From contig NZ_CP101137.1 in assembly GCF_028473745.1 (NCBI RefSeq), forward strand, positions 992,001 through 1,056,000: a DNA stretch of 64,000 bases. Reading direction: 5' to 3'. This stretch comes from Streptomyces sp. M92. Its GTDB lineage: Bacteria; Actinomycetota; Actinomycetes; Streptomycetales; Streptomycetaceae. Made by a program: the position numbers and the translations under genes. Within the stretch, counting starts at the first letter, position 1. Each line of letters starts with the position of its first letter. Shown here piece after piece: positions 7,558 through 17,559 of this stretch. The notes under the pieces were generated by a model, which did not search any database, was not told the origin of the DNA, and saw only the letters and a program-made list of their open reading frames with translations.

Positions 7558-9486
7558 TCAGCGCCCCGGCGCGGCGTACAGCGCCTCGATCTCGTCGGCG
7601 TAGGCGGTCACCGCGGCCTGCCGCTTCACCTTCAGGGACGGGGTGAGCAGCCCGTTCTCCTCGGTGAACTCGCCGTCGACGATGCGGAAGGCGCGGATGG
7701 ACTCGGCGCGGGAGACGGCGGCGTTGGCGTGGTCGACGGCCCGCTGGACGTCGGCGCGCATCCGCTCGTCGCGGACCAGCTCCGACAACGGGGTGTCGGC
7801 GGGGAGCTTCCGCACCGCCAGCCAGTGGGCGACGGCGTCCGGGTCCAGGGTGACCAGGGCGGCGACGAAGGGCCGGTTGTCGCCGACGACGAGGCACTGG
7901 GCGACGGGCGGGCGGCTGCGCAGGCGGTCCTCCAGGACGGCCGGAGAGACGTTCTTGCCGCCCGAGGTGACCAGGAGGTCCTTCTTGCGGCCGGTGATGG
8001 TGAGGTAGCCGTCGTCGTCGAGGGAGCCGAGGTCTCCGGTGGCGAACCAGCCGTCGGTGAGGGCGGCGTCGGTGGCCCCCGGGTTGTTCCGGTAGGCGCC
8101 GAAGACGATGCCGCCCTTGACCAGCACCTCGCCGTCGTCGGCGATGCGCACGGACGTGCCGGGGATCGGCGGGCCGACGGTGCCGGGGCGGGGGCCGAGC
8201 GGCGGGACGATGGTGGCGGCGGCGGTGGTCTCGGTGAGGCCGTAGCCCTCGTAGACCATGATTCCGGCGGCGTAGAAGAACAGGTTGAGTTCGCGCTCCA
8301 GCGGGGAGCCGCCGCTGATGGCGTAGCGCATCCGGCCGCCGAGCTCCGACCGGACCCGGCGGTAGACCAGCAGGTCGTACAGGGCCCAGCCGGCCCACAG
8401 GGCGGGGGCGGGGCCCTTGCCGCGGCCGAGGAAGTGTTCCAGGTGGGCCGCGCCGAAGCGGACGGCGAGGCGGTGGGCGCGCTCGAAGGAGGCGCCGCGG
8501 CCCATCTTCTCGGCGGTCGCGCGGCCCGTGTCGTGGATCTTCTCGAAGAGGTAGGGCACGCCGACCAGGAAGGTCGGGCGGAACTTCTTGAGCGCCGGCC
8601 GCAGTTCGTCGGGCTTGATGCTCGGGAAGTGGCCGAGCTCGATGCGGGCCAGCAGGCAGGCGATCTGGATGGTGCGGCCGAGGATGTGGGCGAGGGGCAG
8701 GAAGAGGAGAGTCGAGGCGGTCTGGCCGGTGACCTCCTTGAAGATCGGGTGCAGCAGTTCGACCGTGTTGGCGGCCTCGGCGTGCAGGTTGGCGTGGGTG
8801 AGGACGCAGCCCTTGGGGCGGCCGGTGGTGCCGGAGGTGTAGCAGACGGTCGCCACCGAGTCCGGGGTCAGTGCCGTACGGCGCTTGGTCACCTCCTCGT
8901 CGGTGACGCCCAGGCCGAGGGCCGTCAGGTCGGCGAGGGCGCCGGCGTCGAGTTCCCAGGCGCGCGGGCGCTCGTCGTGGCCGGACGTGCCGGCCACGAC
9001 GGTGGCGGTGTTCGCCGCCGTCTCGGTGACGACGTGCCGGGCGCCGGAGTCGCGGACGATCCACTCGACCTGGTCGGCGGAGGAGGTCGGGTACACGGGG
9101 ACGGTCTGGCCGCCGGCCGTCCAGATCGCGAAGTCCAGGACCGTCCACTCGTAGCGGGTGCGGGACATGACGGCGACCCGGCCGCCGGGTTCCAGACCGG
9201 CGGCGATCAGGCCCTTGGCCACGGCGGTCACCTCGCGGGCGAACTCCGCCGCGGTGACCGGCTGCCAGACGCCGTTCACCTCGCGGCGCAGGACGATGGC
9301 GCCGGGGGCCTCGGCCGCGTTGGTGAACGGGATGTCGGCGGTGCTGCCCGTGGTGGGGCGGGACGCCAGGGGCGCGGTGCGGGCCTCGCGGACGGTGCCG
9401 TGCGCGTCCCGGACGGTCTCGGTCCGCGCACGGGAGACCAGGTCCCCGCGCTGCCTCGCCCGTTTCAGGTCCCTGCGTACGCCCAT
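7558..9486 (-). CDS. Long-chain fatty acyl-CoA synthetase (AMP-forming)
   Basis: A 642-residue adenylating enzyme of the FadD15/long-chain class; it activates a fatty acid to acyl-AMP and then acyl-CoA. The ATP-binding P-loop YTSGTTGRPKG is at about 216-226, the adenylate motif YEGYGLTETT at about 411-420, then GWFATGDLG and GRKKDLLVTSGGKN; the C-terminal lysine-bearing region (LTPSLKVKR) is present. Full length for the family. The ATG at 9486 has GGGAG five bases upstream. A perfect palindrome lies in the leader, suggesting control by a TetR-type acyl-CoA-responsive repressor. The protein is cytosolic or membrane-associated and probably feeds beta-oxidation or lipid synthesis. Confidence 0.88.
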   Translation of the reverse strand: MGVRRDLKRARQRGDLVSRARTETVRDAHGTVREARTAPLASRPTTGSTADIPFTNAAEAPGAIVLRREVNGVWQPVTAAEFAREVTAVAKGLIAAGLEPGGRVAVMSRTRYEWTVLDFAIWTAGGQTVPVYPTSSADQVEWIVRDSGARHVVTETAANTATVVAGTSGHDERPRAWELDAGALADLTALGLGVTDEEVTKRRTALTPDSVATVCYTSGTTGRPKGCVLTHANLHAEAANTVELLHPIFKEVTGQTASTLLFLPLAHILGRTIQIACLLARIELGHFPSIKPDELRPALKKFRPTFLVGVPYLFEKIHDTGRATAEKMGRGASFERAHRLAVRFGAAHLEHFLGRGKGPAPALWAGWALYDLLVYRRVRSELGGRMRYAISGGSPLERELNLFFYAAGIMVYEGYGLTETTAAATIVPPLGPRPGTVGPPIPGTSVRIADDGEVLVKGGIVFGAYRNNPGATDAALTDGWFATGDLGSLDDDGYLTITGRKKDLLVTSGGKNVSPAVLEDRLRSRPPVAQCLVVGDNRPFVAALVTLDPDAVAHWLAVRKLPADTPLSELVRDERMRADVQRAVDHANAAVSRAESIRAFRIVDGEFTEENGLLTPSLKVKRQAAVTAYADEIEALYAAPGR

Positions 9487-9538
9487 GTCGGCTCCCGGTC
9501 GCGGATCGGAGTGGTGTTGCGCTGCCTGTTCCCTTTAC

Positions 9539-9569
9539 TTACTTGGAAGTAAACTTACTCATGCGTAAG
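9539..9569. promoter_or_regulatory. Operator-like palindromes upstream of the acyl-CoA ligase
   Basis: TTACTTGGAAGTAA (9539-9552) is a 14-bp palindrome, followed at once by CTTAC-N6-GTAAG (9554-9569). They lie 53-83 bases before the ATG of the ligase. Such TTAC/GTAA dyads are typical of TetR-family repressors of fatty-acid genes; the regulator itself is not in the window. Confidence 0.6.
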
Positions 9570-9577
9570 GGGGCAAG

Positions 9578-9614
9578 GGCCGACGGGTGTGCGTGTCGGC
9601 CGGCGTGTACGCCG
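9578..9614 (-). terminator. Hairpin pair downstream of the vWA lipoprotein gene
   Basis: GGCCGAC (9578-9584) pairs with GTCGGCC (9595-9601), and an adjoining CGGCGT-GT-ACGCCG hairpin follows (9601-9614). They lie just after the stop of the minus-strand lipoprotein gene. There is no T-run, so efficiency is uncertain. Confidence 0.4.
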
Positions 9615-9630
9615 ACGGGTGCGGGTCGGG

Positions 9631-11199
9631 TCAGGTCAGCCGGTCCGCCTGCCGTACGGCCGTGGCGAGCTGCCGGACGTCCGGGTCCTTGGTGCGGTCG
9701 GCCAGCGCGCCCGCGCGTTCGGCGAGTTCCCCCAGGCGCGGTGCGCCGGGCAGAGCGCCGTCGCCGTCGTACGGGGCGCGCAGGGCGTCGGCGAAGTAGG
9801 CGGCGGTGACGGTGACCCGCAGGCCGCGGTCCGCCTCCCACACCGAGTCGCCGAGGTCACCGGTCTCCACGTCACCGGACTCCTCGTGCGGGGCCCGGCT
9901 TTCGGGGTCGAGCCAGCGGACGGTGGCGGTGGCGAGGTGGCCGTCGGCGCCGGGCCGGACGCGGACGGCGTACAGGGCGGTGACGGTGTGGCCGGGGCCG
10001 ACCTCGCCGCCGTCGACGCGGTCGTCGCGGAAGTCCTCGTCGGCGACGCGGCGGTTGTCGTAGCCGACGAGGCGGAACTCGGCGACCGTCTCCGGGTCGA
10101 AGGCGACCTGGGCCTTGGCGTCGCGGGCGGTCAGCTCGATGTGGCGCGGGAGCTGCTCGCAGAAGACCTCGCGGGCGTCCTCGGTGTTCGACACGTACGT
10201 GGTGTGGCCGTCGCCCTTGTCGGCGAGGCGTTCCATCAGGGCGTCGCCGTAGTCGCTGCCGACGCCGACGCCGAAGAGGGTGACGCCGTGCTCGCGGCGT
10301 TCGTCCGCGATGCGTTCGAGGATGGCGTCCGCGTCGGTGTCGCCGGTGTTGGCGAGCGCGTCGGAGACGAGGACGACGCGGTTGGTGGCGCCCTCGCGGC
10401 GGCCCTCGACGGCGGTGTCGTAGCCGGTCTCGACGCCCGCGCCGAGGTTGGTGGACTCGGCGGGTTCCAGGCTGTCGATGGCGTCGTGGACGCGGCCGCG
10501 GCGTTCGCCGAGCCGGGTCATCGGCAGGACGGTCTCGGCCTCGTCGCTGAAGGTGACCAGCGCGACCGAGTCGTCGTCGCGCAGGCGGTCGGTCATCGTG
10601 CCGAGGGATTCCTTGGCGAGGTCGAGGCGGCCGGGCTCGGCCATGGAGCCGGAGACGTCGATGACGAAGGTCAGGGCGGCCGGCGGGCGTTCGCCCTCCT
10701 GCTCGGCGCCCCGGGTGGCCAGGCCCACGCGGACCAGGGACCAGTCCTCCTCGGCGGTGCGGGCGCCGTCCACGGTCACCGTGAAGCCGTCCCCGTCGGG
10801 GCGGTCGTAGTCCTGGCGGAAGCTGTTGACGAACTCCTCGGGCCGGACCGTCGACGGGTCGGGCAGCCGGCCCTCGGCCAGGGTGCGGCGGGCGTAGCCG
10901 TAGGAGGCGGTGTCGACGTCGAGGGCGAAGGTGGACAGGAGGTCGGGGTCGGGGGCGATCTCGCGGGAGTCCTCCGTCCCGCCGGTGGTCGCGCCCCCGT
11001 CGTAGTGCTGTCCGCCCTCGCCGCGCGGGCGGTCGGGTGCGGGCATCGGCGCGGAGCCCCTGCCCCGGGAGTCCACCGCGGTGTCCTTCGCGCCCCGCGC
11101 CGCGTCGTCGCCTGCCCCGCAGCCGGTGAGCAGCAGGCCGCCCGCCGCCGCGAGCGCGAGCAGCGCGCCGATCGGCCTTGGTGTCCGGTATCGCCTCAT
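9631..11199 (-). CDS. von Willebrand factor A domain lipoprotein (YfbK-like)
   Basis: A 522-residue surface lipoprotein. The signal peptide ends in the lipobox LLTG-Cys27; the next region (about 86-150, STFALDVDTASYGYARR) is the YfbK N-terminal domain, and a vWA domain follows with the metal-site motif DVSGS at 181-185 and later VLVSDALANTGDTD. A C-terminal beta-rich part ends near 522. Family members bind divalent metal through the MIDAS site and mediate protein contacts at the cell surface; the ligand is unknown. The start is ATG 11199, where the lipoprotein signal begins; an open frame extends far upstream without one. Single-gene transcript by its isolation. Confidence 0.8.
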   Translation of the reverse strand: MRRYRTPRPIGALLALAAAGGLLLTGCGAGDDAARGAKDTAVDSRGRGSAPMPAPDRPRGEGGQHYDGGATTGGTEDSREIAPDPDLLSTFALDVDTASYGYARRTLAEGRLPDPSTVRPEEFVNSFRQDYDRPDGDGFTVTVDGARTAEEDWSLVRVGLATRGAEQEGERPPAALTFVIDVSGSMAEPGRLDLAKESLGTMTDRLRDDDSVALVTFSDEAETVLPMTRLGERRGRVHDAIDSLEPAESTNLGAGVETGYDTAVEGRREGATNRVVLVSDALANTGDTDADAILERIADERREHGVTLFGVGVGSDYGDALMERLADKGDGHTTYVSNTEDAREVFCEQLPRHIELTARDAKAQVAFDPETVAEFRLVGYDNRRVADEDFRDDRVDGGEVGPGHTVTALYAVRVRPGADGHLATATVRWLDPESRAPHEESGDVETGDLGDSVWEADRGLRVTVTAAYFADALRAPYDGDGALPGAPRLGELAERAGALADRTKDPDVRQLATAVRQADRLT

Positions 11200-11359
11200 T
11201 TTCCGTGCCCCCTGGTTCCCTTGACGCCGGTGTACGTGACTGTGACGTCGCGAAGCGGCGGAACGTGCGGCACGGGGCGTCACGGGTGCGTCTCGAAGTG
11301 GGCACGGGAGCGTGCCGCCGAGACCGGTGGGTGATCTTCCGGTGATCTCGCCGAGGTCT

Positions 11360-11392
11360 GCCCGTCTCCCGGAGGGGGCGCGGGAGACGGGC
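11360..11392 (-). terminator. Terminator of the hydrolase-ABC/permease operon
   Basis: A perfect 12-bp stem (11360-11371 with 11381-11392) begins two bases after the permease stop on the minus strand. Confidence 0.7.
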
Positions 11393-11393
11393 C

Positions 11394-12272
11394 CTACGAC
11401 ACCACGTCCTTGCGGGCGAAGCCCCGGAAGGCCAGGGCGAAGAGGACCAGGGCGTACGTCACGGACAGGGACGTGCCCTGGATCAGGCGGGTCCAGTCCA
11501 GCTCGGGGCGGACCGTGTCGAGCCAGGCGTACTGCCAGTGCGCGGGAAGGAGGTCGCGCCAGCCGCCGAGAGCGGTCACCTCGTCCAGGACGTTGCCGAT
11601 GATGGTGAGGCCGACCGCGCCGCCTACCGCGCCGAGCGGGGCGTCCGTCTTGGTGGACAGCCAGAACGCCAGCGCGGCGGTGACCAGTTGCGAGACGAAG
11701 ACGTACGCCACCGTGATGGCCAGGCGCTCGGCCGCGGTGCCGGTGGACAGGCTGCCGCCGGTGGGCAGCTCCAGCGGGCCCCAGCCGTAGGCGGCCGTAC
11801 CCACGGCCAGCGCGGTCAGCGGCAGCAGCACGATCGCGGCCAGGCTGAGGGTGAGGGCGACGACCAGTTTGGACCACAGCAGGCGGGCGCGGGGCACCGG
11901 CGCCGCCAGCAGGTAGCGCAGGGAGGACCAGCCGGCCTCCGAGGCGACCGTGTCCCCGAAGAAGAGGGCGACGGGCACGACGAGGAGGAAGCCGGCGGAG
12001 GCGAACAGGTTCACCGCGGCGAAGTTCGCCCCCGACGCGGTGGCCGAGTCCATCAGGCTGATCCGATCGTTGGCCCCGCCCGGCTCGCCGCCGATCCGGA
12101 AGGCGACGAGCAGGACGAACGGCAGGGCGAACAGGATGCCGCCCATGACGAGCGTGCGCCGCCGCTTCAGCTGCCGGACCAGCTCCACCCGCACGGGCAG
12201 CGTGCGGCCCGCGCGGTAGCCCTCGGCGACCTCCCGGGTGCCGGGGGCCGCGCGGTCGGCCAGCGTGCTCAT
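11394..12272 (-). CDS. ABC-2 type transporter permease
   Basis: A 292-residue integral membrane protein with about six hydrophobic segments, starting near residue 40 (LVMGGILFALPFVLLVAF) and ending at LSVTYALVLFALAF. It has the layout of ABC-2 permeases, with a large outer loop after the first helix. Its ATG lies two bases after the TGA of the upstream hydrolase-ATPase fusion, so the two subunits are co-translated and surely work together as one exporter. Substrate unknown; the attached extracytoplasmic hydrolase suggests an acylated or peptidic compound. Confidence 0.85.
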   Translation of the reverse strand: MSTLADRAAPGTREVAEGYRAGRTLPVRVELVRQLKRRRTLVMGGILFALPFVLLVAFRIGGEPGGANDRISLMDSATASGANFAAVNLFASAGFLLVVPVALFFGDTVASEAGWSSLRYLLAAPVPRARLLWSKLVVALTLSLAAIVLLPLTALAVGTAAYGWGPLELPTGGSLSTGTAAERLAITVAYVFVSQLVTAALAFWLSTKTDAPLGAVGGAVGLTIIGNVLDEVTALGGWRDLLPAHWQYAWLDTVRPELDWTRLIQGTSLSVTYALVLFALAFRGFARKDVVS

Positions 12273-12274
12273 GC

Positions 12275-14920
12275 TCAGTCTCCGATCAGGGTGAGGAAGG
12301 CGTCCTCGAGGCGCCGGTGGGGACCCACCGACTCCACGGGCACGTCCAGGCGGACGAGTTCGGCGATCAGGGCCCGTGCGGTGCCGCCCGGTCCGAGGCG
12401 GACCAGCAGCCCGCCGTCGGCCGCCACCGCCGAGGCCACGCCCGGCAGCGCTGCCACCTTCTCGGTCAGGGGCGCGTCGACCGCCGCGCAGGTGCCCACC
12501 AGCAGCGTGTCGCCGGAGCCGATGATCTCGCCGACCGGGCCCGCCTGCACCAGCCGCCCGTGGTCCATGACCACCAGGTGGGTGCAGCTCTGCTCGACCT
12601 CGGACAGCAGGTGACTGGAGACGATCACCGTGCGGCCGGCCGCCGCGTAACGGATCATCACCTCGCGCATCTCGCGGATCTGCGGCGGGTCCAGGCCGTT
12701 GGTCGGCTCGTCCAGGATCAGCAGGTCGGGCAGGCCCAGCATGGCCTGGGCGATGGCCAGGCGCTGGCGCATGCCCTGGGAGTAGGTGCGCACCGCGCGG
12801 GCGAGCGCGTCGCCGAGCCCGGCGATCTCCAGGGCCTCGTCGAGGTGGGCGTCCCCGGGCGGGCGCCCGGTGGCCCGCCAGTACAGCTCCAGGTTCTCCC
12901 GGCCGGACAGGTGCGGCAGGAAACCCGCGCCCTCGACGAACGCGCCGACGCGGGAGAGCACCGGGGCGCCGGGCGCGATGGCGTGCCCGAAGACGCGGAT
13001 CTCGCCGCCGTCCGGACCGATCAGGCCCATCAGCATGCGCAGGGTGGTCGTCTTGCCCGCGCCGTTCGGACCGAGCAGGCCGAGCACCTGGCCCTGCTCC
13101 ACTCGGAAGGACAGGTCCCGCACCGCGTACCGGTCGCCGGACTTGCCGTACCGCTTGGTCAGGCCGGTGATCTGGAGCGGTACGCCGGACAGCGCGGGGT
13201 CGGGCGGTGGCGCGGTGGTGCGGCGGCGGGCGGTCAGCAGCAGGGCCGCGGCCACCGCCGCACCCGCGAGCGGCGCCCACCAGACCCAGGCGGGCAGCCC
13301 GGCCACCTGCCCGGTGTCGCCGAGACCCGCCGGGATCGCCAGGTCGCCCTCCAGGGAGACGGTGTACGTGGCGGGGGCGGCCGGGGAGGCGTAGCCGAGG
13401 TCGGTGGAGGACAGGACCAGGCGCAGGCGGTGGCCGCGCTCCACCTCGTGGTCGATCGCGGGCAGGGTGAGCTCCACGTCCCTGCCGTCGCCGACGTCGT
13501 CCACCCGGACGGGCGCGACCAGCTGTGAGGGGAGCACCGGCTGGGCGCCGCCCGGTCCGACGTCGTACACCTTGGCGAAGAGCACGGCTTCGTCGCTCGT
13601 GGACTCCACGTGCACGGTCGCGGTCGGCGAGCCGGTGATCCGGAGGTCCTCCTCCAGCGGCGCCGACTCGAAGGCGGCGTGCTGGCCGGGGAAGTCGAGG
13701 GAGACGCCGATGCCGAGGGAGGAGAGCTGGGCGAGTCCGCCGGACCCGCCGATGCCGGGCAGGGCGGAGACGGCGGGCGGGCTGGCGCCGGCCGGGTTGT
13801 CGAAGGACTGCTCGCGGCCGCGCAGCCCGATCTCGCGCACCTCGCTGACCAGGCCGGGGTAGGAGTCGGCGCTCACGCCCTCCAGCCGGGGCTCGCCGTC
13901 GCCGCTGCCGGTGCCGACGGTGCGGCTGACGCGGAAGGCGGGACCGGTGCCGGACGACGCGTCGTCCTTCAGGTAGCGGTCGAACCACGCTCCGATACGG
14001 GCCTCGACGCGGTCCGTCTCCAGATCGCCGCCGTCGTGCCCGCCCGCGATCCAGTCGACCGCCACCGGGGCGCCGTTGTCCCGGATCGCCTCGGCGGCCA
14101 GGTCGGCCTGGTCCAGCGGGAAGAGCGAGTCGGTCTGGCCCTGCACCAGGAGCGTGGGCACGGCGATGCGGTCGGCGACGGCCTGCGGGCTGCGCGCGTC
14201 GAGGAGGTCCGTGGCCTGGGCGTCCGGCTTCCCGGACTCGGCGACCCGCTGGTACATGCGGCACAGCTCGTCCTCGAACCGGTCGCAGCCGCCGCCCAGG
14301 TTGACGAAGATGCCGGCCCAGAGCTTCTTGAAGACGTCGTTCGGGAAGAGGGCGTCCGAGAGGTTCCAGTAGGTGACGGCCGGGGCGATCGCGTCGACCC
14401 GGTCGTCGTACCCGGCGGCCAGCAGCGAGACCGCGCCGCCGTACGAGCCGCCGGCCACGCCCACGCGTGGGTCGCCCTTCTCATCCAGCCGGACCTCGGG
14501 CCGCCCGGCCAGCCAGTCGATCAGCCGGGAGACGTCGGCGACCTCGCCGTCCGGGGCGTTGAGCCCGATCTTCCCGGTGGATTCGCCGAAGCCGCGCGCC
14601 GACCAGGTCAGGACCGCGTACCCGTCGCGGGCCAGGTCCTCCGCCTGATCCCGCACGTCGGCCTTGCTGCCGCCGAAGCCGTGCGCGAGCAGGACAGCCG
14701 GGCGGCGGCCGTCGGAGCCCGCCGTGAAGTACGAGGTGTCCAGGCGCACCCCGTCGCCCACCGCGACGACCCGGTCCGAGCGGTGCACCGGGGGCGGGTC
14801 GTCACCGGCGACGGCCGTCCAGGTCCCGGCGCCGGCGAGCACGACGACGACGGCCGCGGCGGCGAGCATCCGCCGCGGCCCCCGTAGCAGCCCTCGCACG
14901 CGGGGCAGTCGAAGATCCAT
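12275..14920 (-). CDS. Fusion: extracytoplasmic alpha/beta hydrolase (S15/CocE-like) + ABC ATPase
   Basis: An 881-residue two-part membrane protein. Residues 1-17 are basic, 18-38 a membrane segment; 50-300 form an alpha/beta hydrolase with AGGSYGG (Ser159), GQTDSLFP (Asp264) and GGHDGG (His295), then a jelly-roll C-terminal domain as in X-Pro dipeptidyl-peptidase/cocaine-esterase enzymes (to about 535). A second membrane segment (545-564, WVWWAPLAGAAVAAALLL) returns the chain to the cytoplasm, where an ABC ATPase follows: Walker A GPNGAGKT 617-624, signature SQGMR near 714, LDEPT near 736. So the hydrolase faces outside and the ATPase inside. It is coupled to the ABC-2 permease downstream. 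Probably export plus processing of one product. Confidence 0.85.
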   Translation of the reverse strand: MDLRLPRVRGLLRGPRRMLAAAAVVVVLAGAGTWTAVAGDDPPPVHRSDRVVAVGDGVRLDTSYFTAGSDGRRPAVLLAHGFGGSKADVRDQAEDLARDGYAVLTWSARGFGESTGKIGLNAPDGEVADVSRLIDWLAGRPEVRLDEKGDPRVGVAGGSYGGAVSLLAAGYDDRVDAIAPAVTYWNLSDALFPNDVFKKLWAGIFVNLGGGCDRFEDELCRMYQRVAESGKPDAQATDLLDARSPQAVADRIAVPTLLVQGQTDSLFPLDQADLAAEAIRDNGAPVAVDWIAGGHDGGDLETDRVEARIGAWFDRYLKDDASSGTGPAFRVSRTVGTGSGDGEPRLEGVSADSYPGLVSEVREIGLRGREQSFDNPAGASPPAVSALPGIGGSGGLAQLSSLGIGVSLDFPGQHAAFESAPLEEDLRITGSPTATVHVESTSDEAVLFAKVYDVGPGGAQPVLPSQLVAPVRVDDVGDGRDVELTLPAIDHEVERGHRLRLVLSSTDLGYASPAAPATYTVSLEGDLAIPAGLGDTGQVAGLPAWVWWAPLAGAAVAAALLLTARRRTTAPPPDPALSGVPLQITGLTKRYGKSGDRYAVRDLSFRVEQGQVLGLLGPNGAGKTTTLRMLMGLIGPDGGEIRVFGHAIAPGAPVLSRVGAFVEGAGFLPHLSGRENLELYWRATGRPPGDAHLDEALEIAGLGDALARAVRTYSQGMRQRLAIAQAMLGLPDLLILDEPTNGLDPPQIREMREVMIRYAAAGRTVIVSSHLLSEVEQSCTHLVVMDHGRLVQAGPVGEIIGSGDTLLVGTCAAVDAPLTEKVAALPGVASAVAADGGLLVRLGPGGTARALIAELVRLDVPVESVGPHRRLEDAFLTLIGD

Positions 14921-15132
14921 GCGTCAACGGTACGGGCCGCCGCCGACATCGGGGGCAGCCCCGGGGCCGAACCTCCGCCCCTCCCGGGGCAGTACGCGGC
15001 GGACGTCGTGTACCACGGTTGCGGTAGGCAGGGCCCTCGGCGACGGGTGGCGGCCCTCCGGCGCTGTCGGTGGCTGCCGGTAGAGTCCTGGGCACAGGTG
15101 AATCACAGGAACACGGCAACGGGCGGGGACTC

Positions 15133-15993
15133 ATGAAGCTGAGGTACACAGCGGCCTGGGTGGGGCTGACGGCGGCGGCGATGGTCACGGCGACCGCGTG
15201 CGGTTCGGAGGGCGTCAAGTCGGCGGCCGAGGGCGCCGAGAAGGCGGCCGACACGGCGGTGAGCAAGGCCGACACGATCATGGCGGCGCTCTCGCGGGCC
15301 ACCGACCGGACCGAGGAGCTGGGCTCCGCCGAGGTCAGGACGACGACCGAGCTGGGCACCGGCGAGCCGATCGCCATGGACGGCACGTACTCCTGGGGCG
15401 ACGGCTACGCGCTCGACGTCGAGATGGACACCGACGCCGTGCAGATGCAGGACCTCACGGACTCCCCGACCGTGCGCACCCTGTTCGTGGACGGCGCCTA
15501 CTACTACGACATCGACCCGCAGCCCACCGGTCCGCTCGCGGGCAAGGAGTGGATGAAGATCGACGGATCGGCGGTCTTCGGCGAGTCCGGCGCCGCCGCG
15601 TTCAGCGGGACCGGCGGCGGGGCCAGCCCGGCGGACTCCATGAAGGGTCTCAAGTACGCCAGCGACGTCGAGGACCTCGGCGCGGAGACCGTCAACGGCA
15701 AGCCCACGACGCACTACCGCGCGGTGCTCGACGGGGAGGACATGGGCAAGTTCAAGGACGCCTTCAGCGGCGCCGACAGCATGCTGAACTCCACCGGCGG
15801 CGACTCGATCACCATGGACGTCTGGGTGGGCGAGAAGGACCTGCCGGTGCGCCTGACCCAGGAGTTCGGTGCCATGACGGTCACCATGGACTTCGACAAG
15901 TTCGGCGCCACGCAGGACATCGTGGCCCCGCCCGCGCAGGAGGTCGGGGACCTCACCGAGGAAGTGAAGAACTCCGGGGCGATGGCCGGCTGA
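15133..15993 (+). CDS. Lipoprotein, LppX/LprG-like substrate-binding fold suspected
   Basis: A 286-residue lipoprotein with lipobox ATA-Cys23 after a short signal peptide ([18 protein letters not shown]). The mature part has an Ala/Lys-rich helix (about 28-65) and a beta-rich body with repeated [20 protein letters not shown] strands, [14 protein letters not shown] and [18 protein letters not shown]. This beta half-barrel style is seen in mycobacterial LppX/LprG/LprF-type lipoproteins that carry lipids, and in related streptomycete lipoproteins; the match is by pattern only. ATG 15133 was chosen because it starts the signal peptide. It is divergent from the hydrolase-ABC operon and shares a 212-bp promoter region with it. 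Confidence 0.65.
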   Translation: MKLRYTAAWVGLTAAAMVTATACGSEGVKSAAEGAEKAADTAVSKADTIMAALSRATDRTEELGSAEVRTTTELGTGEPIAMDGTYSWGDGYALDVEMDTDAVQMQDLTDSPTVRTLFVDGAYYYDIDPQPTGPLAGKEWMKIDGSAVFGESGAAAFSGTGGGASPADSMKGLKYASDVEDLGAETVNGKPTTHYRAVLDGEDMGKFKDAFSGADSMLNSTGGDSITMDVWVGEKDLPVRLTQEFGAMTVTMDFDKFGATQDIVAPPAQEVGDLTEEVKNSGAMAG

Positions 15994-16005
15994 GACTGCG
16001 CGGCG

Positions 16006-16037
16006 GTGCCCCGGCCCGCACGGGCGGGCCGGGGCAC
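16006..16037. terminator. Bidirectional terminator between the lipoprotein and mmsA
   Basis: A perfect 14-bp stem (16006-16019 with 16024-16037) and 4-nt loop sits 12 bases past the lipoprotein stop and 20 bases past the mmsA stop on the other strand; both genes converge on it. Confidence 0.8.
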
Positions 16038-16056
16038 GGGATCTCGCTGACCTCGG

Positions 16057-17559
<1,503 letters not shown>

